Origin: Serinicoccus hydrothermalis | GTDB taxonomy: Bacteria; Actinomycetota; Actinomycetes; Actinomycetales; Dermatophilaceae | Reading direction: 5' to 3' | DNA length: 64,000 nucleotides | Assembly: GCF_001685415.1 (NCBI RefSeq) | Contig: NZ_CP014989.1 | Span: 930,001-994,000, forward strand | In this document: piece by piece, positions 18,628-27,214 of the stretch | How the letters are laid out: each line of letters begins with the position of its first letter | Numbering within the stretch: the stretch's first letter is position 1 | Made by a program: the position numbers and the translations under genes | The notes under the pieces: generated by a model | Seen by the model: only the letters and a program-made list of their open reading frames with translations | Told to the model about the DNA's origin: nothing | The model's database searches: none

Positions 18628-18663
18628 GCAGCGCCCCGGCGAGGATGTCGGCCGGGGCGCTGC
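18628..18663 (-). terminator. terminator after divIVA
   Basis: A perfect 13-bp stem (18628-18640 with 18651-18663) with a 10-nt loop lies 21 nt beyond the divIVA stop. It separates divIVA from the dksA/traR-lspA-rluD unit. Confidence 0.8.
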
Positions 18664-18684
18664 GGGGAGATCTCGGGGTCGTGC

Positions 18685-19695
18685 TCAGGAGGAGGTGGGC
18701 CCGGTGGCGTCCACCCGCTCCATCTGGTCGGCGAGGAAGGTGCGCAGCCGCTGCCGCAGGTCGCGCTCCTGACCCTGCAGGTTGCTGATGGTCGAGCCGA
18801 GAGCGGCCTCCTGGCCGTGCAGGTCCTCCAGCACGCTCGCGCGTCGGCCCTCGGCCTCGCTGACCATCTGGTCGCGGCTCGTCTCACCCTCGCCGACGAG
18901 CCGGTCGTGGGTCTCCTGACCTGTCCGGACCAGCTCGTCGTGCTGGGTCTGGCCCTCCTCGACCAGCCGGTCGTGGGTCTCCTGACCTGTCCGGACCAGC
19001 TCGTCGTGCTGGGTCTGGCCCTCCTGGAGCAGCCGGTCGTGGGTCTCCTGCCCGGTGCGCTGCAGCTCGGCGCTGCGCTCGTCGGCCTCGGCCACGGCGC
19101 TCGCCCGGTAGCCGTCGCCCTCCTCGATCAGCCGCGCCTTGGTGCTCTCGCCCTCGGCGACGTGCTGGTCGTGCAGGCGCTGGGCCAGGGAGATGATCGA
19201 GCTGGGGTCCTCCCCGTCGCCGATCTTCTGCTCACTGGCGCCGCCCTGCACCGCTGCCACCGTGTCCATGTCCTGGTTCCGCGAGGCGCGCAGCTCGTCG
19301 CGCTCGCGCTCGGCGCTCGCCACCTGCTCCTGCGCCGCGGCGAGGCTCTCCTCGGCGGCCACCCGGGCCTGCCGGCACTCCTCGAGCTGACGACGCAGCG
19401 ACTCCACGTCCGCGTCGGCCGCCCCCGCGTCAGTCGCGACGGCGTCGGTTCCCTTCGGTGCCCCCGCGTCCTGCTCCGCCTCGCCCTCGGGCCGGCTCTC
19501 CACGGAGCGCATCGAGCCTCCGCCGGCGCGGCAGTCCTCGAGGTCGGTGCGCAGGCCGTCGTTCTCGGTGACGAGCCGCCGCAGCTCGACCACGACCTCG
19601 TCGAGGAAGTCGTCGACCTGGGTCTCGTCGTAGCCGCGACGCAGGTGCGTCGCGCTGAAGCTCTTCTTGATGACGTCCTCGGGGGACAGCGCCAT
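18685..19695 (-). CDS. divIVA: DivIVA/Wag31-like polar growth protein with tandem coiled-coil repeats
   Basis: 336 residues. The N-terminal membrane-binding domain MALSPEDVIKKSFSATHLRR and GYDETQVDDFLDEV is the DivIVA signature. A first coiled coil runs to residue 55, then a low-complexity linker, then a long coiled coil. Residues about 211-272 hold tandem 22-residue units (RTGQETHDRL-QEGQTQHDELV), two eleven-residue turns each, encoded by near-identical 66-bp DNA repeats. It marks cell poles and division sites and recruits wall synthesis there. It lies just downstream of yggT and sepF at the end of the dcw cluster, as in most actinobacteria, but with its own 170-bp upstream region. Confidence 0.92.
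   Translation of the reverse strand: MALSPEDVIKKSFSATHLRRGYDETQVDDFLDEVVVELRRLVTENDGLRTDLEDCRAGGGSMRSVESRPEGEAEQDAGAPKGTDAVATDAGAADADVESLRRQLEECRQARVAAEESLAAAQEQVASAERERDELRASRNQDMDTVAAVQGGASEQKIGDGEDPSSIISLAQRLHDQHVAEGESTKARLIEEGDGYRASAVAEADERSAELQRTGQETHDRLLQEGQTQHDELVRTGQETHDRLVEEGQTQHDELVRTGQETHDRLVGEGETSRDQMVSEAEGRRASVLEDLHGQEAALGSTISNLQGQERDLRQRLRTFLADQMERVDATGPTSS
18901..19050 (-). repeat. 66-bp tandem repeats inside divIVA
   Basis: Copies at 18901-18966 and 18967-19032 are almost identical, and a partial third begins at 19033. They encode 22-residue coiled-coil units. Copy number could vary between strains. Confidence 0.9.
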
Positions 19696-19865
19696 GTTTC
19701 ACCTCACGTGTGCAGGGAACGGCCGCCTCCCCGGCTCGGTGCCGGGCCCGGCGGTGACGTGCTGGTATGCACCTTGTCCAGCGTGAACTCTAACGCACGC
19801 CGGGCAGGCCGCTCGTGGTCCGTCGCCGGGGCATACCGCCGCGCCCGCCCCTCCCGCGCGGGACC

Positions 19866-20150
19866 TCAGAAGGGCAGCGAGAGCGCCAGGCTGCGGCCGA
19901 TCCCCACGGCGATGATGAGCACGAGGAAACCGAGGTCGAGCGCGACCTGCCCGATGCGCAGCGGCGGGATGACCCGGCGCAGGGCACGCAGCGGGGGGTC
20001 GGTCAGCGAGTAGATGCCGTTGGCCAGGACGAGGACCGGGCCCTTCGGCCGCCAGTCGCGCGCGAAAACCTGCACCCAGTCGAAGACCAGACGCGCGATG
20101 AGGACGAAGAAGTAGATGTTGAGCAGGAGCGCGAGGAGCTGGCCGACCAT
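19866..20150 (-). CDS. YggT-family membrane protein
   Basis: 94 residues with two membrane segments separated by a short loop (LLALLLNIYFFVLIARLVFDW and IAVGIGRSLALSLPF) and the family signature PPLRALRRVIPP. The function is not settled; in Gram-positive bacteria the gene sits with sepF and divIVA and is linked to division or wall growth. The start is the ATG at 20150, 64 nt after sepF, so it is likely co-transcribed. Confidence 0.9.
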   Translation of the reverse strand: MVGQLLALLLNIYFFVLIARLVFDWVQVFARDWRPKGPVLVLANGIYSLTDPPLRALRRVIPPLRIGQVALDLGFLVLIIAVGIGRSLALSLPF

Positions 20151-20214
20151 GGCGACACCCTACGCGAGGACGCTGGGAGGAGCCGGTGAAGCCGGCCCGG
20201 GCGGGACGTCCGCC

Positions 20215-20736
20215 TCAGCTCTGGTTGAACGGACCCTGCGCGCCGCGGGTCTGCTCGGGCTGGCTGCCCCCGTCGACCTCGACGAAGGAGGGGCTGAGCA
20301 GGAAGACCTTGCTCGTCACCCGCTCGATCGACCCGTGCAGACCGAAGGCCAGGCCGGCGGCGAAGTCGACCAGGCGCTTGGCGTCGGCGTCGTCCATGTC
20401 GGAGAGGTTCATGATGACCGGGACGCCCCCGCGGAAGGCCTCACCGATGGTCTTGGCCTCGTTGTAGGTGCGCGGATGGATCGTGGTGATGCGGTTCAAC
20501 TCGCCGACCTCCGGCTCGCGGACGACCTGGGAGACGGGGGTGCGGGAGGGCAGCGTGGCCACCGCGGACCCGCCCTGCGGGTCGCTCGCGCCGTCGTCCT
20601 CGCGCAGCTGGCGCACGGTCGCCCCGCCGCCGCGGTGCTCCGGCGACTCCTGCTCGTAGGTGTCGTAGTCGTCGAAGCGCTCGTCGGACTCGGCGAGTCC
20701 GAGGTACTCCATGGTCTTGCGCAGTGCCCCGGCCAT
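20215..20736 (-). CDS. sepF: cell division protein SepF
   Basis: 173 residues. The N-terminal amphipathic helix [17 protein letters not shown] binds membrane, then comes an acidic linker, then the SepF core ([56 protein letters not shown]). SepF tethers FtsZ to the membrane and is essential in actinobacteria that lack FtsA and ZipA, as no ftsA is seen beside ftsQ/ftsZ here. It follows yggS in the same direction. Confidence 0.95.
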   Translation of the reverse strand: MAGALRKTMEYLGLAESDERFDDYDTYEQESPEHRGGGATVRQLREDDGASDPQGGSAVATLPSRTPVSQVVREPEVGELNRITTIHPRTYNEAKTIGEAFRGGVPVIMNLSDMDDADAKRLVDFAAGLAFGLHGSIERVTSKVFLLSPSFVEVDGGSQPEQTRGAQGPFNQS

Positions 20737-20798
20737 GTGTGCGAGCTCCTAGGTGCGTGACGGGTGTGCGGCCCGTGGTGGATCGGTCGTGACCGACG

Positions 20799-21539
20799 CT
20801 ACCGCTGCGGTGGGCGCGAACCGAGGATTGCGCTCCCGACACGCAGGTGTGTCGCACCGGCCGCCACGGCCAGCTCGAGGTCACCGCTCATGCCCGCCGA
20901 GACCCAGGTCGCGTCCGGGTGGGTGTGCCTCAGCTCCTCCCCCAGACCGTGCAGCCGGTCGAAGGCGCGGCGGACCCCGTCGTCGGCCAGGTCGCGCGGG
21001 GCGATCGCCATGACACCGCGCAGCCGCAGGTGGTCGGCCTGCGCGACGGCGTCGGCGAGCTCGGCCAGGCCGGCGGGGTCGGCCCCGCCCCGACCGGCCT
21101 GCTCGCCCTCGCCGAGGTCGACCTGCAGCAGCACGTCGAGCGGGTCGGTCACGACCTGCTCCTCGAGCGCGTCGGCACGACCGGACTCCAGGGAACGCAC
21201 CAGGCGGGCCCGGTCGACGGACTGGACGACGTCGGCATACCGCGCGACCCGCTTGGCCTTGTTGGTCTGCAGCTGGCCGACGAAGTGGACCCGGAGGCCG
21301 GACCGCACGTGCGGCGCGAGGCTCTCCACCTTGTCGCCGGCCTCCTGGTCCCGGCTCTCGCCGACATCGGTCACCCCCTGGGCCGCGAGCAGCTCCACGT
21401 CGCCGGCCGGGAAGAACTTCGTCACGGCGACGAGCGTGAGGTCCTCCGGGCGCCGGCCGCTCTCCTCGCAGGCCCGCTCGATGCGTGCATGGACGGCGGC
21501 GAGGCGCTCGGTGATCTCCTGCTGGCGGGAGCCGGCCAC
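20799..21539 (-). CDS. yggS: YggS/PLPBP-family pyridoxal phosphate homeostasis protein
   Basis: 246 residues with an alanine-racemase-like TIM barrel. PLP-binding Lys41 lies in LVAVTKFFP, with VGESRDQEA, HFVGQLQTNKAK and SAGMSGDLELAVAAGATHLRVGS (split here as SAGMSGDLELAV and ATHLRVGSAILG). It lacks enzyme activity in known members and buffers PLP. Its GTG start at 21539 comes 1 nt after the pgeF stop. Members of this family are regularly found between ftsZ and sepF. Confidence 0.93.
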   Translation of the reverse strand: MAGSRQQEITERLAAVHARIERACEESGRRPEDLTLVAVTKFFPAGDVELLAAQGVTDVGESRDQEAGDKVESLAPHVRSGLRVHFVGQLQTNKAKRVARYADVVQSVDRARLVRSLESGRADALEEQVVTDPLDVLLQVDLGEGEQAGRGGADPAGLAELADAVAQADHLRLRGVMAIAPRDLADDGVRRAFDRLHGLGEELRHTHPDATWVSAGMSGDLELAVAAGATHLRVGSAILGSRPPQR

Positions 21540-21540
21540 G

Positions 21541-22317
21541 TCAGGCCACCTGCTCGGGGGAGACGAGGCGGACGACCCCGGCGAAGCGGCCGGTGGTGCC
21601 GTCCCGGCGGTAGGAGTAGAGGTCCTCGCGCTCGCGGGTGCAGCCGGGCAGCCAGCGCACGGTGACGTCGAGGTCGCTGTCCGCGAGCTGCTGCACCACG
21701 CCGGCGGCCACGTCGATCGCCGGGGTGCCGCTCCAGGAGACGCTCGCCGCCGCCGGCACGAGCGCCGCCGCCTGGTCGCGCAGGTCGCCGGGGACCTCGT
21801 AGCAGCGGGGGCAGACCGAGGGGCCCACGAGCGCGTCCAGCCGGCGGGCGCCGAGGTCGCGCAGCGCCTGCAGCGCGGCGGGGACGACCCCGGCCAGGAG
21901 GCCGGGCCGCCCCGCGTGCACGGCCGCGGCGAGCCCCTCGGCCCGGTCCACGAGCAGGACGGGCACGCAGTCGGCCACGAGGACCACCAGCGCCTCCTCG
22001 GTGCTGCCGGTCACGAGCGCGTCTGCCGCAGGGGCCGGCATACCGGAGGCACCGGCGGCACCGGTGGTCGCGTCCGTGAGGGCCACGTCGCACCCGTGCT
22101 GCTGGTCCATGAGCCGCAGGTCGGCGACCCGCAGCCCGAGCTCGTGCGCGAGCCGGTGCCGGTTGGTGCTGACGGCGTCCTCGCGGTCGCCCACGTGGGC
22201 CGCGAGGTTGAACGAGGACCAGGGCTCGAGGCTGGACCCGCCGTGCCGGTCCGTCACGGCCCACTCCACGCCGAAGCGGTCACCGGTGGGCTCGAGCCGC
22301 TCGCGCCAGGTGAACAC
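21541..22317 (-). CDS. pgeF: laccase-domain protein YfiH/PgeF (peptidoglycan editing factor)
   Basis: 258 residues. The family motifs are LMDQQHGCDVA, VADCVPVLLVD (Cys) and AAVHAGRPGLLAGVV (His), which form the Cys-His-His metal site, and GPSVCPRCYEVP. In E. coli PgeF removes mis-incorporated L-Ser from UDP-MurNAc; the family also acts as purine nucleoside phosphorylases or oxidases. The start is a GTG at 22317, 14 nt after the ftsZ stop. The position next to ftsZ and mur genes favours the peptidoglycan proofreading role (inference). Confidence 0.9.
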   Translation of the reverse strand: MFTWRERLEPTGDRFGVEWAVTDRHGGSSLEPWSSFNLAAHVGDREDAVSTNRHRLAHELGLRVADLRLMDQQHGCDVALTDATTGAAGASGMPAPAADALVTGSTEEALVVLVADCVPVLLVDRAEGLAAAVHAGRPGLLAGVVPAALQALRDLGARRLDALVGPSVCPRCYEVPGDLRDQAAALVPAAASVSWSGTPAIDVAAGVVQQLADSDLDVTVRWLPGCTREREDLYSYRRDGTTGRFAGVVRLVSPEQVA

Positions 22318-22331
22318 GAGGAGCTACCGCC

Positions 22332-23639
22332 TCACTTGAGGAAGTCGGGAACGTCCAGGTCGTCGGAGTCCTCGAAGGTCACCTGGCGGGGGGGCTGCTG
22401 GACCGGCCGCTGCTGCGGCTGCACCTGCGGGGAGGACTGCGCGTCGCCCTCCTGGCCCTGCGGCTGCGCGGCGGGACGCGCGGCCTCCTCGCGACCGGTG
22501 CCCTGCTCGGACCCGCCCTGCGGCGCGGGCCGCTGCTGCGGCTGCGACGAGGGCTGCGCCGGGGCCTGCTGGCCCTCGGAGCCCTGCTGGGCCGCGGCGG
22601 GACGCTGCTGCCCCTGGCCGCCCTGCGGACGGCCACCACCGCCGGCCTGCACCTGGCCCAGCGCGCGCTCGTTGCCCTCGCTGCGACCGGGCACGCCGCC
22701 GTCGAAGCCGGCCGCGATGACGGTGACCCGCACCTCGTCGCCCAGGGAGTCGTCGATGACGGCGCCGAAGATGATGTTGGCCTCGGGGTGGGCGGCCTCC
22801 TGCACCAGCCGGGCCGCCTCGTTGATCTCGAAGAGCCCCAGGTCGGAGCCACCCTGCACGGAGAGCAGCACGCCGTGCGCGCCCTCGATGCTGGCCTCGA
22901 GCAGCGGCGAGGAGATCGCCAGCTCGGCCGCCTGCACGGCACGGTCCTCCCCGCGCGCCGAGCCGATGCCCATGAGCGCCGACCCGGCCCCCTGCATGAC
23001 CGACTTGACGTCGGCGAAGTCGAGGTTGATCAGGCCCGGGGTCGTGATGAGGTCGGTGATGCCCTGGACACCGGACAGGAGCACCTGGTCCGCGCTGCGG
23101 AAGGCGTCGAGCATCGACACGGTCCGGTCCGAGATCGACAGCAGCCGGTCGTTGGGGATGACGATGAGGGTGTCCACCTCGTCGCGCAGCGTCGCGATCC
23201 CCGACTCGGCCTGGTTGGCCCGGCGGCGCCCCTCGAAGGTGAAGGGACGGGTGACGACACCGATGGTCAGCGCACCCAGCGACTTGGCGATCTTGGCGAC
23301 GACCGGCGCACCGCCGGTGCCGGTGCCGCCGCCCTCGCCGGCGGTGACGAAGACCATGTCGGCGCCGCGCAGCGCCTCCTCGATCTCCTCGGTGTGGTCC
23401 TCGGCCGCCCGGCGGCCCACCTCGGGGTCCGCGCCGGCGCCGAGGCCGCGGGTCAGCTCGCGGCCGACGTCGAGCTTGACGTCGGCGTCGCTCATGAGCA
23501 GGGCCTGGGCGTCGGTGTTGATGGCGATGAACTCGACACCCTTGAGGCCGACCTCGATCATGCGGTTGATGGCGTTGACGCCACCCCCGCCGATGCCGAC
23601 GACCTTGATGACGGCCAGGTAGTTCTGCGCTGCGGACAC
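22332..23639 (-). CDS. ftsZ: cell division GTPase FtsZ
   Basis: 435 residues from the GTG at 23639, preceded by GAAAGG; an upstream ATG in frame gives an unlikely extension. GTP-binding motifs: [15 protein letters not shown], the tubulin signature [11 protein letters not shown], and the T7 loop INLDFADVK. After the GTPase core (to about residue 317) comes a roughly 105-residue Gln/Pro/Gly-rich linker, then the conserved C-terminal peptide [10 protein letters not shown] that binds SepF and other partners. It forms the Z-ring that places the septum. A 127-bp gap with a hairpin separates it from ftsQ, consistent with separate control. Confidence 0.97.
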   Translation of the reverse strand: MSAAQNYLAVIKVVGIGGGGVNAINRMIEVGLKGVEFIAINTDAQALLMSDADVKLDVGRELTRGLGAGADPEVGRRAAEDHTEEIEEALRGADMVFVTAGEGGGTGTGGAPVVAKIAKSLGALTIGVVTRPFTFEGRRRANQAESGIATLRDEVDTLIVIPNDRLLSISDRTVSMLDAFRSADQVLLSGVQGITDLITTPGLINLDFADVKSVMQGAGSALMGIGSARGEDRAVQAAELAISSPLLEASIEGAHGVLLSVQGGSDLGLFEINEAARLVQEAAHPEANIIFGAVIDDSLGDEVRVTVIAAGFDGGVPGRSEGNERALGQVQAGGGGRPQGGQGQQRPAAAQQGSEGQQAPAQPSSQPQQRPAPQGGSEQGTGREEAARPAAQPQGQEGDAQSSPQVQPQQRPVQQPPRQVTFEDSDDLDVPDFLK

Positions 23640-23734
23640 GATGGACCTTTCGGAACGGGTGCAGGTGCGGTGCATGGATGCGGTGCGTGTGCGCGAGCAT
23701 ACGCGTGGTGCCGTCCCGGCACCGTGACCGTGAA

Positions 23735-23753
23735 CCTCGACCTCAGGTCGAGG
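23735..23753 (-). promoter_or_regulatory. inverted repeat between ftsQ and ftsZ
   Basis: A perfect 9-bp inverted repeat, CCTCGACCT and AGGTCGAGG, around one base, 14 nt beyond the ftsQ stop. It could be a weak terminator, an mRNA processing site, or an operator for ftsZ. Confidence 0.45.
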
Positions 23754-23766
23754 GTCGAGGGTCGGT

Positions 23767-24573
23767 TCAGCCCGTGGCCTCGGGCAATCCGGACACCACC
23801 GGCGTGCCGGGCACGCGCACGTCGATGGTCATGGCCAGGGCACCCTGCGGGTCGATCGTGTCCTGCCCGACGAGGGCGGTCACGACGTTCCACTTCTTCT
23901 CGTTGTCGGTGGGCGGCCCCCACAGCAGCGTGACCTGCCCGAGGTCCATCTCGATCGACCCGTCGCGGCCCACGGAGGGGGCGCCGAGGTCGCCCTCGAG
24001 GGTGTCCGGGTCCGGGCGCATCCGCCACAGCTCGGCCAGCCCGGTCACCGTCGCGGCGTCCAGCTCGGTCGGGTCGGTGCGCACCGAGATGATCGGCAGC
24101 TTGTTGCTGGGGTCCTCGACCTCCTCGTAGACCACGCCGGCGTCGTCGGCGAGCCAGGTCGAGCCGTCGCCGCGCAGGGCGACGGCAGGCTCGCGCTCGG
24201 TGACGGCGACGGTGACCGAGGAGGGCCAGTCCCGCTCCACCTCGACCGACTCGATGCGGGGGTCCTCCAGCACGCGCTCGCGGACCCGGCCCTCCGAGAC
24301 CCGGGCCAGCGGACGACCGTGCGGGATCTGCGCGTGCTGCAGCGCGCTCTCGGCGACCTCCTCGCGGGCGCCGGTGGCCTGCACGTCCTTGACGACGAAG
24401 GCGGCGGAGAAGTAGAAGAGGAAGACCATGGCGGCGGCCGCGCCGAGCACGAGAGCACCCCAGGTCAGCAGCGCCCGGCGCCCGATCCGGCTGCGGCGCC
24501 GGGTCGACCTGCGGCTGCGGCCGCGTCCGGCGGCAGCACCACGACGGCCCCTCCAGGGAAGGTGGAACCTCAC
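23767..24573 (-). CDS. ftsQ: cell division protein FtsQ/DivIB
   Basis: 268 residues: a basic cytoplasmic tail ([15 protein letters not shown]), one membrane segment (about residues 34-58), a POTRA domain beginning [20 protein letters not shown], and a beta domain. It bridges FtsL/FtsB and the septal synthase FtsW/FtsI. The GTG start at 24573 overlaps the murC stop (GTGA). The length and order murC-ftsQ-ftsZ are typical of actinobacteria. Confidence 0.92.
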   Translation of the reverse strand: MRFHLPWRGRRGAAAGRGRSRRSTRRRSRIGRRALLTWGALVLGAAAAMVFLFYFSAAFVVKDVQATGAREEVAESALQHAQIPHGRPLARVSEGRVRERVLEDPRIESVEVERDWPSSVTVAVTEREPAVALRGDGSTWLADDAGVVYEEVEDPSNKLPIISVRTDPTELDAATVTGLAELWRMRPDPDTLEGDLGAPSVGRDGSIEMDLGQVTLLWGPPTDNEKKWNVVTALVGQDTIDPQGALAMTIDVRVPGTPVVSGLPEATG

Positions 24574-26090
24574 GGCACCACCCCCGGCGATCCGGCGCCC
24601 ACGTGCGCCTGCGTGCCGGCGTCGGCGTCGTCCTGCAGCAGGGTCAGCAGCTCACGGCCGACCCTGGTCACGTCGCCGGCCCCGATCGTCACCACCAGCG
24701 TGTCCTGCCCCTCGGCGACGAGGTCGCGCAGCGCGGGGGCGGCCTCGTCGACGGATCCGGCGGTATGCACCGCCGGAACGTCCCCGTCACGGGCGACCAG
24801 CCGGTCCCCCAGCAGGTCGGAGGTGATGCCCGGGAAGTCCTCCGCCCGCTCGCGCGCCGGGTAGACCGGGAGCAGCAGCACGACGTCGGCACCCGCGAGC
24901 CCCTCGGCGAAGCCGTCGGCGAAGTCCCGCGTGCGGGAGAACAGGTGGGGCTGGAAGGCGACGACGAGCCGGCGCCCGCCGGCCGCGCTGCGGGCGGCGC
25001 GCACCGCCGCCGCCACCTTGGGGGCGTTGTGGGCGTAGTCGTCGACGACCTCGACGGGGCCGAGGCTCCCGACCCGCTCGAAGCGCCGGTGCGCGCCGGC
25101 GAAGCTCTCCAGCCCGGCCACCGCACGGTCCAGGGGCAGCCCGAGACCGGCGGTCGCGACGAGCAGGGCGGCGACGGCGTCGTGCACGCTGTGCTCCCCG
25201 GGCACCGGCAGCCGCAGCCGCAGCGTCGTGCCCGGGGCCACCGGGCCGGCAGCGGTGCGGAAGGTGAGGGTGCCGGCGGAGGTCAGCCCGTCGCTGACCA
25301 CCTCGTCGAGCTGCACGTCGGCGCCGTGGGCGCCCCAGGTGACGACCCGGGTGCCGCCGGCGGCGGCGTCCTGCGCCAGCCGCGCGGCGCCGGGGTCGTC
25401 GAGGGAGGTGATGAGCAGCCCGCCGTCGGCGATGGTCGCCACAAAGTCGCGGTATGCCGCCTCCACCGCGGCGACGTCGCCGTAGAAGTCGAGGTGGTCC
25501 GGCTGCACGTTGGTGACCACGGCGACCTGCGGCCGGTAGGTGAGGAAGCTGCCGTCGCTCTCGTCCGCCTCCACGACGAGCGGGGCACCGGGTGCGCCGA
25601 GCTCGGCGCTGCGTCCGTTGCTCGCCAGCGGTGCGCCGATGACATACCCCGGGTCGACGCCCGCGGCCTGCAGCGCCGCCGTCGTCATGGCGCTGGTCGT
25701 CGTCTTGCCGTTGGCCCCGGCGACCGCCACGGCCGGGCGCCCGTGCAGCAGGGCGGCGATGCCCTGCGAGCGGTGGAGCACCCGCAGCCCCGCGGCGCGG
25801 GCGGCGGCGAGCTCGGGGTTGTCCTCCCGGACGGCACCGGAGACCACGACGGTGCCGGCCCCGCCCAGGTGCGCGGCGTCGTGGCCGACGTGCACCTGCG
25901 CCCCGGCCTGCTCCAGGGATCGCAGGGTGGGGCTGTCCTGCTGGTCCGACCCGGACACCGTCACCCCGTGGTCGAGGAACATCCGCGCCACGCCGGAGAC
26001 CCCGGACCCGCCGAGGGCGATGAAGTGCACGGCGCCGAGCTCCTCGACCGGCGGCACCGGCGCGGAGAAGTCGAAGCGGTCGCGGCTCAT
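24570..26090 (-). CDS. murC: UDP-N-acetylmuramate-L-alanine ligase
   Basis: 506 residues from the ATG at 26090, which overlaps the murG stop (ATGA). Motifs: FIALGGSGVSGVARMFLDHG (UDP-MurNAc site), the P-loop AVAGANGKTTTSAM, EADESDGSF, NVQPDHLDFYGD and DDYAHNAPKV. It adds the first residue of the stem peptide in the cytoplasm. The conserved Gly-rich loop reads GGSGVSG, within normal variation. Confidence 0.96.
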   Translation of the reverse strand: MSRDRFDFSAPVPPVEELGAVHFIALGGSGVSGVARMFLDHGVTVSGSDQQDSPTLRSLEQAGAQVHVGHDAAHLGGAGTVVVSGAVREDNPELAAARAAGLRVLHRSQGIAALLHGRPAVAVAGANGKTTTSAMTTAALQAAGVDPGYVIGAPLASNGRSAELGAPGAPLVVEADESDGSFLTYRPQVAVVTNVQPDHLDFYGDVAAVEAAYRDFVATIADGGLLITSLDDPGAARLAQDAAAGGTRVVTWGAHGADVQLDEVVSDGLTSAGTLTFRTAAGPVAPGTTLRLRLPVPGEHSVHDAVAALLVATAGLGLPLDRAVAGLESFAGAHRRFERVGSLGPVEVVDDYAHNAPKVAAAVRAARSAAGGRRLVVAFQPHLFSRTRDFADGFAEGLAGADVVLLLPVYPARERAEDFPGITSDLLGDRLVARDGDVPAVHTAGSVDEAAPALRDLVAEGQDTLVVTIGAGDVTRVGRELLTLLQDDADAGTQAHVGAGSPGVVP

Positions 26091-27214
26091 GCGGGGTCCT
26101 CCGCCGCGGCCCGCAGGACGAGGTCGACGAGCCGGTCGGCAGCGTCGCGGTCGCCGTGCGCGGCGGCCGCCGCGGCCATCTGCTCCAGCCGGGCCTCGTC
26201 CTGGACGAGCGGCAGCACGACGTCGCGCACCCACTCCGGCGTGACCTGGGCGTCCTCGACGACCATCCCGCCACCGGCCTGGACGAGCCCACGGGCGTTG
26301 AGCCGCTGCTCGCCGTTGCCGACCGGCAGCGGGACGTAGACCGCCGGCAGCCCGACCGCGGCCAGCTCGCAGACCGTCCCCGCGCCCGAGCGGCCCACGG
26401 CCAGGTCGGCGACGGCATACGCCAGGTCCATGCGGTCGGTGTAGGGCCGGGCGACGTAGCGGGCACCGGTCGCTGCGTCCGGGGCGGGGGCGCTGACGTC
26501 CTTGCCCGCCCCCGTGAGGTGCAGCACCTGGACCCCGGCCGCCAGCAGCTCGGCGCCGGCCGCGGCGAAGGCGGCGTTGAGGCGCTGGGCGCCGAGCGAC
26601 CCGCCGAAGACGAGCAGGGTGGGGCGCCGGTCCTCGAGACCGAACTCCGCGAGTCCCTCCGCCCGCAGCGCCGCCCGGTCGAGGGTGCGGATCTCCTCGC
26701 GCAGCGGCAGCCCGACCCGGGTGGCGTGCGGGAGCCGGGTGAGGTCGAAGGTCGTGGCGACGTGCGGGGTGAAGCGCGCACCGAGCCTGTTGGCGAGCCC
26801 GGGCCGGGCGTTCTGCTCGTGGATGACGATGGGTATGCCCGCGCGGCGGGCGGCGAGGTAGGCGGGGGTCGCGACGTAGCCGCCGAAGCCCACGACGACC
26901 TGGGCGTCCACGGACCTCATCGCACCGCGCGCGGTCGCGACGGCCCGGCGCAGCGAGCCCGGGAAGCGGACGACGGCCGCGTCGGGGCGTCGCGGGAAGG
27001 GCACCTTGGGCACCACGGTGAGCTCGTAGCCGCGCTCGGGCACGAGCCGGGCCTCCAGCCCCTCCGCCGTGCCGAGCACGACGAGGTCGCTGTCCGGGAC
27101 GCGCCGCCGCAGCGCGTCGGCGGTGGCGAGCAGCGGGTTGACGTGGCCGGCCGAGCCGCCTCCGGCGAGGACGACGCCCAGCCGCCGCGCACCCTGCTGC
27201 GGTGCCGCGCTCAC
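26087..27214 (-). CDS. murG: UDP-GlcNAc:lipid I GlcNAc transferase MurG
   Basis: 375 residues from the GTG at 27214 (GTGA overlap with ftsW). The glycine loop GVVLAGGGSAGHVNPLLA, the acceptor-side loop IVIHEQNARPGLANR, and the UDP-GlcNAc-binding GGSLGAQRLN and VGRSGAGTVCELAAVG mark a GT28 enzyme that makes lipid II on the inner membrane face. Confidence 0.96.
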   Translation of the reverse strand: MSAAPQQGARRLGVVLAGGGSAGHVNPLLATADALRRRVPDSDLVVLGTAEGLEARLVPERGYELTVVPKVPFPRRPDAAVVRFPGSLRRAVATARGAMRSVDAQVVVGFGGYVATPAYLAARRAGIPIVIHEQNARPGLANRLGARFTPHVATTFDLTRLPHATRVGLPLREEIRTLDRAALRAEGLAEFGLEDRRPTLLVFGGSLGAQRLNAAFAAAGAELLAAGVQVLHLTGAGKDVSAPAPDAATGARYVARPYTDRMDLAYAVADLAVGRSGAGTVCELAAVGLPAVYVPLPVGNGEQRLNARGLVQAGGGMVVEDAQVTPEWVRDVVLPLVQDEARLEQMAAAAAAHGDRDAADRLVDLVLRAAAEDPA

